Assembly (NCBI RefSeq): GCF_043557345.1 | Contig: NZ_JBIFFV010000001.1 | Span: 124,001-188,000, forward strand | Length of the DNA stretch: 64,000 nucleotides | Origin: Sulfitobacter sp043557345 | GTDB taxonomy: Bacteria > Pseudomonadota > Alphaproteobacteria > Rhodobacterales > Rhodobacteraceae | Reading direction: 5' to 3' | Shown: positions 58,135 through 64,000 of the stretch, one piece after another | How the letters are laid out: every line of letters begins with the position of its first letter | Numbering within the stretch: position 1 is the first letter of the stretch | Translations under genes and position numbers: made by a program | Notes under the pieces: generated by a model | The model's input: only the letters and a program-made list of their open reading frames with translations | The model's database searches: none | Told to the model about the DNA's origin: nothing

Positions 58135-59648
58135 GAAAGCAGGCTTTTCCCGGTCATTTCTTCGGGCTGCGGCAGGCCCATCAGATCGAGCACCGTGGGC
58201 GCCAGATCGGCCAGCCGCCCATCGCGCAGCGCCGCCCCTTCGGGCGCGCCCACCGCCACCACCGGCACGGGGTTGAGCGTATGGGCCGTATGTGCGCCGC
58301 CGGTCTCGGGGTCGATCATCATCTCGCAATTGCCGTGATCCGCCGTGACGATCATCGCGCCGCCTGCGGCCTCCAGCGCCTTGAGCACCCGGCCCAGCCC
58401 CGCATCCACCGCCTCACAGGCCGCAATCGCCGCCTCCAGATCGCCGGTATGGCCGACCATATCGGGATTGGCGTAGTTCACCACGATCAGGTCATAGCCC
58501 GCCTCGATCGCCTGCACGAACTGGTCCGTCACCTCGGCAGAGGACATCTCGGGCTGCAGATCATAGGTTGCCACGTTCGGCGATTTGGGCATGTTGCGGT
58601 CCTCCCCCGTGGCCGGGGTCTCAACCCCGCCATTGAGGAAGAAGGTCACATGGGGATATTTCTCGGTCTCGGCCAGCCGGAACTGCCGCAGCCCCTGCTG
58701 CGCCACCCATTCGCCAAGCGTGTTCTTGATGTCCGGCTTGGGGTACATCGTGGTCATATAGGCGGCGTGGTCTTTGGAATATTCCGCCATGCCCATCAGC
58801 GCTGCCCAATCGGGGCGCGGGCCGGTGTCATAGGCGTCAAAGCCCGGATCGCCCAAGGCCGCCATGATCTCCCGCGCGCGGTCGGCGCGGAAGTTGAGGC
58901 AGAAGAGCCCGTCGCCGGATGCCGCCCCCGCGTAGCCCTCGATCACGCAGGCGGTGATGAATTCATCGGTCTCGCCACGCCCATAGGCCGCCTCAACCGC
59001 CGCGCGGGGATCGGGAAACCCCTGCCCTTCGCCATGCAGGATCGCCGCCGAAGCCTTGCCGACCCTGTCCCAACGGGTGTCGCGGTCCATCGCGAAATAG
59101 CGCCCCGTCACGGTGACGATCTTCACGGCCTCGGGCAGCGCCGCCTCCAGCGTCTCGAAATAGCCAAGGGCAGAGGAGGGCGCCACGTCGCGCCCATCGG
59201 TCACCGCATGGATCACCACCGGCAGCCCCGCCGCATCCAGCGCGCGGGCGGCGGCGATCATATGGCTAAGATGCCCATGCACCCCCCCGTCCGAGACGAC
59301 GCCCATCAGATGCGCCGTGCCGCCGGTTTCCTTGAGCTTGGCGATGAAATCTTGCAGGCGCCCATTCTCGGCAAAGCTGCCTTCTTCGATGGCCAGATCA
59401 ATCTGCCCCAGATCCATCGCCACCACCCGGCCCGCGCCGATATTGGTGTGGCCGACCTCGGAATTGCCCATCTGCCCGCGCGGCAGCCCCACATCGGGGC
59501 CATGGGTGATCAACTGCGCCTGCGGCCCCGCCTGCATGATCCGGTCGAAATTCGGCGTCTTTGCCAGCAAGGGCGCGTTGCCCTCGGGCACCTCGCTCAG
59601 GCCCCAACCGTCAAGGATGCACAATACGACAGGTTTGGGGGCGCTCAT
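58131..59648 (-). CDS. gpmI: 2,3-bisphosphoglycerate-independent phosphoglycerate mutase
   Basis: GpmI interconverts 3- and 2-phosphoglycerate using two manganese ions. The 505-residue protein starts MSAPKPVVLCILDGWG with metal ligand Asp13, and has the phospho-serine Ser63 in GQMGNSEVGHTNIGAGR, plus VNYANPDMVGHTGD and VTADHGNCE. The frame stays open for another 1119 codons upstream, antisense to polA, but the family start at 59648 has GGAG ten bases upstream. First gene of gpmI-envC-ctpA. Confidence 0.96.
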   Translation of the reverse strand: MSAPKPVVLCILDGWGLSEVPEGNAPLLAKTPNFDRIMQAGPQAQLITHGPDVGLPRGQMGNSEVGHTNIGAGRVVAMDLGQIDLAIEEGSFAENGRLQDFIAKLKETGGTAHLMGVVSDGGVHGHLSHMIAAARALDAAGLPVVIHAVTDGRDVAPSSALGYFETLEAALPEAVKIVTVTGRYFAMDRDTRWDRVGKASAAILHGEGQGFPDPRAAVEAAYGRGETDEFITACVIEGYAGAASGDGLFCLNFRADRAREIMAALGDPGFDAYDTGPRPDWAALMGMAEYSKDHAAYMTTMYPKPDIKNTLGEWVAQQGLRQFRLAETEKYPHVTFFLNGGVETPATGEDRNMPKSPNVATYDLQPEMSSAEVTDQFVQAIEAGYDLIVVNYANPDMVGHTGDLEAAIAACEAVDAGLGRVLKALEAAGGAMIVTADHGNCEMMIDPETGGAHTAHTLNPVPVVAVGAPEGAALRDGRLADLAPTVLDLMGLPQPEEMTGKSLLS

Positions 59649-59816
59649 CAGACTGCTGCTCCGGCTTGGTGGCTGTTCAGCGCCTTTTACCCCTTGTGGG
59701 CTGGCACTTGAACCACTTTGTGCACAAGCCTTCCATTCCCGCGCTGAGCCCTTGCCCCGCGCGCCCGCTTTGGTCATAACGAGTGGCAACTTTCGCCTGA
59801 GCCGAGGACCAACTCC

Positions 59817-59996
59817 ATGACCCTGCAAGCGCCCGAAACCCGCATCGTGAACACTTGGCGCGTGGCCTGCGACGGCAGCGAAGGCGCGCTTGGCCACCCG
59901 CGCGTCTGGCTGCAAATCCCCCAAGAGCGCGGCTGGGTCGAATGCGGCTATTGCGACTGCAAATTCGTCCATGCGGATTTCGAAGGCAAAGTCTGA
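59817..59996 (+). CDS. Short CHCC zinc-finger protein
   Basis: A 59-residue protein that starts MTLQAPETRIVNTWRVACDG and ends VECGYCDCKFVHADFEGKV. The spacing of Cys18, His27, Cys43 and Cys46 or Cys48 matches the zf-CHCC (NDUFS6-like) family, which binds zinc and in mitochondria belongs to complex I; in alphaproteobacteria it occurs as a short free-standing protein. GAGGA lies eight bases before the ATG. It is 123 bp before polA on the same strand. Confidence 0.85.
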   Translation: MTLQAPETRIVNTWRVACDGSEGALGHPRVWLQIPQERGWVECGYCDCKFVHADFEGKV

Positions 59997-60119
59997 ACCT
60001 TTCCGGCCCCCATCTGAACATCTGAACCGACGGCACGAACCTGCCCGCGCGGCGCAATGGCGTCTGGCCGTGGGCCATGCTTCGTGGCAAAAGGGTCGCC
60101 AATCCAGCGGAGCATTCCT

Positions 60120-62918
60120 ATGACATTCGGCAAAGGCCACCACCTGCATCTGATCGACGGCTCTGCCTTCATTTTTCGCGCCTATCACGCCCTGCCGCCG
60201 CTGACGCGCAAATCCGATGGTCTGCCCATCGGCGCGGTCGCCGGGTTCTGCAACATGCTGCACCGCTATGTCGAGGGCAACACCGGCCCCAACGCGCCCA
60301 CCCATGTCGCCGTGATCTTCGACAAGGGCAGCCACACCTTCCGCAACGACATGTATGACCAGTACAAGGCCAACCGCGATGCGATGCCCGAAGACCTGCG
60401 CCCGCAGATCACGCTGACCCGCACCGCGACCGAAGCCTTCAACATCGCCTGCAAAGAGCTTGAGGGCTATGAGGCCGATGACATTATCGCCACCCTCGCC
60501 GTGCAGGCCCGCGCCGCCGGGGGGCGTTGCACCATTATCAGCTCCGACAAGGATCTGATGCAGCTTGTGGGCGACGGGGTCGAAATGCTCGACGCAATGA
60601 AAAACAAGACCATCGACCGCGATGGGGTGTTCGAGAAGTTCGGCGTCTATCCCGAACGCGTGGTCGACGTGCAAGCGCTGGCGGGCGATTCGGTCGACAA
60701 CGTGCCCGGCGCGCCCGGCATCGGGATCAAGACAGCCGCGCTTTTGATCAACGAATACGGTGATCTGGATGCGCTCCTGGAACGCGCGGGTGAGATCAAA
60801 CAGCCCAAGCGCCGGCAGACCCTGATCGACCACGCCGAACAAATCCGCCTGAGCCGCAATCTTGTCCTGCTGGATGAAAACACGCCGCTCGACTTCACCA
60901 TCGACGATCTCGAAGTGCGCGATCCCGATGCGGACCGCCTTCTGGGCTTCTTGTCCGAGATGGAGTTCCGCACCCTGTCGAAACGCGTGGCCGAGGTGCT
61001 GGGCCGCGAGGCCCCGGCCATCCCCGACGCGCCCGCCCCCGCCGTGGCCGATGCGCCACAGGTGGCCGAGGTGGCCTTTGACCACAGCCAGTACGAACAG
61101 GTCAGCGACGCCGAAGCGCTGCGCGTCTGGCTCAACCGAATTTACGAGCGGGGCTATGTCGCGGTAGACACCGAGACCACCGGCCTCAATGAGATGACCG
61201 CGGAACTGGTCGGCGTTTCGCTGGCCGTGGAGCCCGGGCAGGCCTGCTACATTCCGCTGACCCATAAAGCCAGCCGCGACGATGACCTCTTTGGCGGAGA
61301 GGGGCTGGCCCCCGGTCAGATGCCGATCGAAGAGGCGCTGCAACTGCTGACCCCGATGCTGGAGGATCCCGCGATCCTCAAGATCGGGCAGAACATGAAA
61401 TACGACAGCAAGATTTTCGCCCAACTGGGCATCGCGGTTGCACCCATCGACGACACCATGCTGATGTCCTACGCGATGCACGCGGGCCTGCACGGGCATG
61501 GGATGGACACGCTTTCCGAGCGCTATCTCGGTCACACACCGATGCCGATCAAGCCGCTTTTGGGCAGCGGCAAATCCGCCGTGACCTTCGACAAGGTGCC
61601 GCTGGCCGATGCCGTCGCCTATGCCGCCGAGGATGCCGATGTCACCCTGCGCCTTTGGCAGCTTTTCAAACCGCAGCTGCACCGCGCCGAGGTCACCAAG
61701 GTCTACGAAACGCTGGAGCGCCCGCTGGTGCCCGTGCTGGCGCAGATGGAGCGGGCGGGCATCGAGGTCGACCGCGATACGCTCAGCCGCATGTCCAACG
61801 CCTTTGCGCAGAAGATGGCCGGGCTGGAGGCGGATATTCACGAGTTGGCGGGCGAGAGCTTCAATGTCGGCTCCCCCGCCCAGCTTGGCGAAATCCTCTT
61901 TGGCAAGATGGGGCTGCCGGGCGGCAAGAAGGGCAAGACCGGCAAATATTCCACCGGCGCCGACGTGCTGGAGGATCTGGCGACCGAACATGACCTCGCC
62001 CGTCGGGTGCTGGACTGGCGGCAGTTGTCGAAGCTGAAATCGACCTATACCGACGCGCTGCAAGACCATGTGAACGCCGAGACGGGCCGGGTGCACACCT
62101 GCTATTCCATCGCCGGGGCGGCGACCGGGCGGCTTGCCTCGACCGATCCGAACTTGCAAAACATCCCGATCCGCTCTGAGGAGGGCCGCCGCATCCGCGA
62201 GGCTTTCGTCGCCCCCGAGGGCAAGGTGCTGGTGGCGCTGGACTACAGCCAGATCGAGCTGCGCATCCTTGCGCATATCGCCCAGATCGACGCGCTGAAG
62301 GAGGCGTTTCACCGCGGCGACGACATCCACGCCATGACCGCGTCGGAGATGTTCGACGTGCCGATGGACCAGATGACCCCTGAGATTCGCCGCAACGCCA
62401 AGGCGATCAACTTTGGCGTGATCTACGGCATCTCGGGCTTCGGCCTGGCCCGCAATCTGCGCATCCCGCGGGCCGAGGCACAGGGTTTCATCGACCGCTA
62501 TTTCGAGCGGTTCCCCGGCATCCGGACCTATATGGACGACACCAAGGCTTTTGCGAAAGAGCATGGCTATGTGCAGACGCTCTTTGGCCGCAAGATCAAC
62601 ACGCCCAACATCGGTGCCAAGGGTCCGCAGGCCGGGTTCGCCGCCCGCGCCGCGATCAACGCGCCGATCCAAGGCACCGCCGCAGATGTGATCCGCCGCG
62701 CCATGGTGCGGATGCCCGAGGTCATCGCCGACCTGCCCGCGACCATGCTGTTGCAGGTGCACGATGAACTGCTTTTCGAGGTCGAAAAGGGCGCCGAAGA
62801 CGCGCTGATCGCCGCCGCGCGCGAGGTGATGGAGAATGCCAATGATCCGGTGGTGAAGCTCGACGTGAAGCTGATCGTCGATGCCGGTGTGGGTGCCAAT
62901 TGGGCCGAGGCGCATTGA
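60120..62918 (+). CDS. polA: DNA polymerase I
   Basis: The 932-residue PolA fills gaps and removes primers. All three domains are present: 5'-3' exonuclease (HLIDGSAFIFRAYHAL and YEADDIIATLA), 3'-5' exonuclease with its DxE motif intact (VAVDTETTGL), and the polymerase with LVALDYSQIELRIL (motif A), RRNAKAINFGVIYGIS (motif B) and LLQVHDELLFEV (motif C). GGAG lies seven bases before the ATG at 60120; the in-frame start at 60057 would add 21 residues. The stop overlaps the next ATG. Confidence 0.97.
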   Translation: MTFGKGHHLHLIDGSAFIFRAYHALPPLTRKSDGLPIGAVAGFCNMLHRYVEGNTGPNAPTHVAVIFDKGSHTFRNDMYDQYKANRDAMPEDLRPQITLTRTATEAFNIACKELEGYEADDIIATLAVQARAAGGRCTIISSDKDLMQLVGDGVEMLDAMKNKTIDRDGVFEKFGVYPERVVDVQALAGDSVDNVPGAPGIGIKTAALLINEYGDLDALLERAGEIKQPKRRQTLIDHAEQIRLSRNLVLLDENTPLDFTIDDLEVRDPDADRLLGFLSEMEFRTLSKRVAEVLGREAPAIPDAPAPAVADAPQVAEVAFDHSQYEQVSDAEALRVWLNRIYERGYVAVDTETTGLNEMTAELVGVSLAVEPGQACYIPLTHKASRDDDLFGGEGLAPGQMPIEEALQLLTPMLEDPAILKIGQNMKYDSKIFAQLGIAVAPIDDTMLMSYAMHAGLHGHGMDTLSERYLGHTPMPIKPLLGSGKSAVTFDKVPLADAVAYAAEDADVTLRLWQLFKPQLHRAEVTKVYETLERPLVPVLAQMERAGIEVDRDTLSRMSNAFAQKMAGLEADIHELAGESFNVGSPAQLGEILFGKMGLPGGKKGKTGKYSTGADVLEDLATEHDLARRVLDWRQLSKLKSTYTDALQDHVNAETGRVHTCYSIAGAATGRLASTDPNLQNIPIRSEEGRRIREAFVAPEGKVLVALDYSQIELRILAHIAQIDALKEAFHRGDDIHAMTASEMFDVPMDQMTPEIRRNAKAINFGVIYGISGFGLARNLRIPRAEAQGFIDRYFERFPGIRTYMDDTKAFAKEHGYVQTLFGRKINTPNIGAKGPQAGFAARAAINAPIQGTAADVIRRAMVRMPEVIADLPATMLLQVHDELLFEVEKGAEDALIAAAREVMENANDPVVKLDVKLIVDAGVGANWAEAH

Positions 62919-63127
62919 TGAGCAGCGAATTGCACCTGCCCGACGATCTCGCACAGGCGCTGGAAGAGACCGGGGCACAGGCGGGCTGGGCCGCCTATAG
63001 CCCAACCCTCAAGGCCGACGCGCTGGCGTGGATCGACGCGGCGCGGACCACGGCGGCGCGGTCAAAGCGGGTGGATGACGTGGCGCGCTTTGCTGGGAAG
63101 GGACTGCCGCCGACGCCGTTTCAGTGA
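62918..63127 (+). CDS. Small OmdA-like (YdeI/OmpD-associated) domain protein
   Basis: A 69-residue protein. DDLAQALEETGAQAGWAAYSPTLKADALAWIDAARTTAARSKRVDDVARFAGKG resembles the short C-terminal domain of YdeI/OmpD-associated proteins (alternating small residues, an aromatic-containing WID.AR motif and a basic RSKRVDD segment). Function of the domain is unknown. The ATG shares a base with the polA TGA (TGATG), so it is translationally coupled to polA. No gene follows for 309 bp. Confidence 0.7.
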   Translation: MSSELHLPDDLAQALEETGAQAGWAAYSPTLKADALAWIDAARTTAARSKRVDDVARFAGKGLPPTPFQ

Positions 63128-63213
63128 TGGGCTGAGGGCCAGCGCCTGTTTTTGAGACAGTGATGCTCAGCAGGGCTGCCGCTTATTTGGAGGCCGGGTA
63201 GCGAATATAAGCG

Positions 63214-63391
63214 GAGGGTCATCGCCTGTCCGCGGGTCGGCGATGCGACGGGGCCGAATGCCACTTTATGGCTCAGCTTTGATATGCCTTCGCGAGGTCA
63301 CCCCCAGCCTCACCATATCGCCTACCCGGGGGGCGGGCAGGCGATGGCCCGGCGCCTGCGGCTTGATTCCGGGCCGAGTGGCAATGCTCGG
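63214..63391 (-). repeat. Dispersed intergenic element, copy B (inverted relative to copy A)
   Basis: The gene-free gap 63128-63436 holds the second copy. Its reverse complement aligns with 46941-47165, lacking the 47 bp of triple hairpins. Its inner inverted ends are GGGTCATCGCCTGTCC (63216-63231) and GGGCAGGCGATGGCCC (63335-63350). CCATAAAGTGG is one of several conserved internal blocks. Bases 63128-63213 and 63392-63436 hold nothing I can name; an inverted pair TGCCGCTTAT / ATAAGCGG flanks 63178-63214. Confidence 0.8.
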
Positions 63392-63436
63392 GCGCCGACC
63401 CTTTGCTCTCCTTGGCCAATGCCCTAAATCCACCGC

Positions 63437-64000
63437 ATGACCCCGATCCTCTACTCCTTCCGCCGCTGCCCCTACGCCATGCGCGCCCGCCTCGCCATTG
63501 CTGCCGCGCAAACCCCCGTCCGCCTGCGCGAAGTCGTCCTGCGGGACAAACCGCAAGCCTTCCTCGATGCCTCGCCCAGTGCCACCGTGCCCTGCCTTGT
63601 CACCGAAACCGGCCCCATCGACGAAAGCCTCGACATCATGAAATGGGCGCTGGCGCTGAACGATCCCGAAGGTTGGCGCGACATGCCGCCCGAGGGGCAC
63701 GACTGGATCGCCCGCGCCGACGGCCCGTTCAAAGACGCGCTGGACCGCACCAAATACGCCACCCGCTACCCCGAGGTGGACCCCGAAGAGCAACGCGCCA
63801 AGGCGGCAACCTTCCTCCGCGCTCTCGACGCGCAACTGGACGATTGGATTTTCGACCGCCCCACGCTGGCGGATTACGCGATCCTGCCCTTCGTCCGGCA
63901 GTTCGCCTTTATCGACCGCGCTTGGTTCGACGCGCAGAACTGGCCCGCCCTGCGCGGCTGGCTCGACAGGTTTCTGGCCTCGCCCCGCTTCGAAAGCGTG
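63437..64000 (+). CDS. Glutathione S-transferase, cut by the window end
   Basis: The ATG at 63437 opens a frame that stays open for 188 codons to the last base of the window. The product starts MTPILYSFRRCPYAMRARLA, a thioredoxin-fold GST N terminus with the CPYAMRAR active-site motif and a glutathione-binding segment DESLDIMKWAL; the C-terminal helical domain begins near residue 85 and runs off the end with LADYAILPFVRQFAF, typical of GST-C. The ribosome site is not obvious. Substrate unknown. Confidence 0.88.
   Translation, partial: MTPILYSFRRCPYAMRARLAIAAAQTPVRLREVVLRDKPQAFLDASPSATVPCLVTETGPIDESLDIMKWALALNDPEGWRDMPPEGHDWIARADGPFKDALDRTKYATRYPEVDPEEQRAKAATFLRALDAQLDDWIFDRPTLADYAILPFVRQFAFIDRAWFDAQNWPALRGWLDRFLASPRFESV

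Noticed and set aside
59649..63005. Very long minus-strand open frame continuing upstream of gpmI, antisense to polA
   Set aside because: It is an antisense shadow caused by high G+C third positions; gpmI has its family start at 59648 with a ribosome site, and polA on the other strand is fully supported by motifs.
63243..63440. 65-codon frame in the gap before the GST gene
   Set aside because: It lies inside copy B of the dispersed element and is not conserved as a frame in copy A.
1..64000. CRISPR arrays, tRNA or rRNA genes, insertion sequences, prophage
   Set aside because: No regularly spaced direct repeats, cloverleaf-like segments, transposase or integrase motifs were seen; intergenic gaps are short.

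Overview
The window looks like chromosomal DNA of an alphaproteobacterium of the family Rhodobacteraceae (Roseobacter group). This rests on high G+C coding bias in every gene, dense operons with ATGA-type overlaps, and characteristic gene sets: fmt with three peptide deformylase genes, gpmI-envC-ctpA, a MocR-type TauR with tpa and xsc, a cytoplasmic SoeABC sulfite dehydrogenase, and an NDH2-SelD fusion. No rRNA, tRNA, CRISPR array, transposase or prophage was seen. Genus cannot be decided from the sequence alone.

Layout. 0-6.8 kb: solo LuxR-type regulator, ispH, rnhA, a TRIC/UPF0126 membrane protein; on the minus strand def-def-def'-fmt (the third deformylase has lost catalytic residues); then a PatB-like C-S lyase. 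6.8-15.5 kb: a PilZ-like protein, glutathionyl-hydroquinone reductase, cobC-cobD, an MltB-type transglycosylase, a rhodanese, a RidA protein, mnmH and, convergent to it, an oxidoreductase-SelD fusion (2-selenouridine pathway). 15.8-17.9 kb: DEAD-box helicase with a long basic tail.

18-32 kb is the metabolic centrepiece: tpa, a Gly-zipper lipoprotein, a TauE/SafE transporter, nagK-nagA on the minus strand, tauR, then a tightly packed run xsc-ackA-soeA-soeB-soeC. Together these turn taurine into sulfoacetaldehyde, then acetyl phosphate plus sulfite, then acetate plus ATP, and sulfate. Three promoter regions (before tpa, tauR and xsc) carry CTGGcnnTAn direct repeats like those reported for TauR, so one regulator probably controls both the dispersed tpa gene and the xsc-to-soeC run.

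32-46.9 kb: dapA, slt, a DMT permease with mnmD, a divergent MnmC1-like FAD enzyme (the two halves of MnmC on separate genes), an OmpA-type lipoprotein, an Ada-like alkyltransferase, nth-adenosine kinase-GNAT, rppH with a secreted protein, a FadH-like reductase, a ZntB-like transporter and a LysR regulator. 46.9-64 kb: zapE, folC-accD, a CPBP protease, ilvD, several small conserved proteins, ctpA-envC-gpmI, a short CHCC zinc-finger gene, polA, a small OmdA-like protein and a glutathione S-transferase cut by the window end.

The only two stretches over 300 bp without a gene (46876-47214 and 63128-63436) hold two inverted copies of one dispersed intergenic element with hairpin arms; one copy carries an extra 47 bp made of three successive hairpins.
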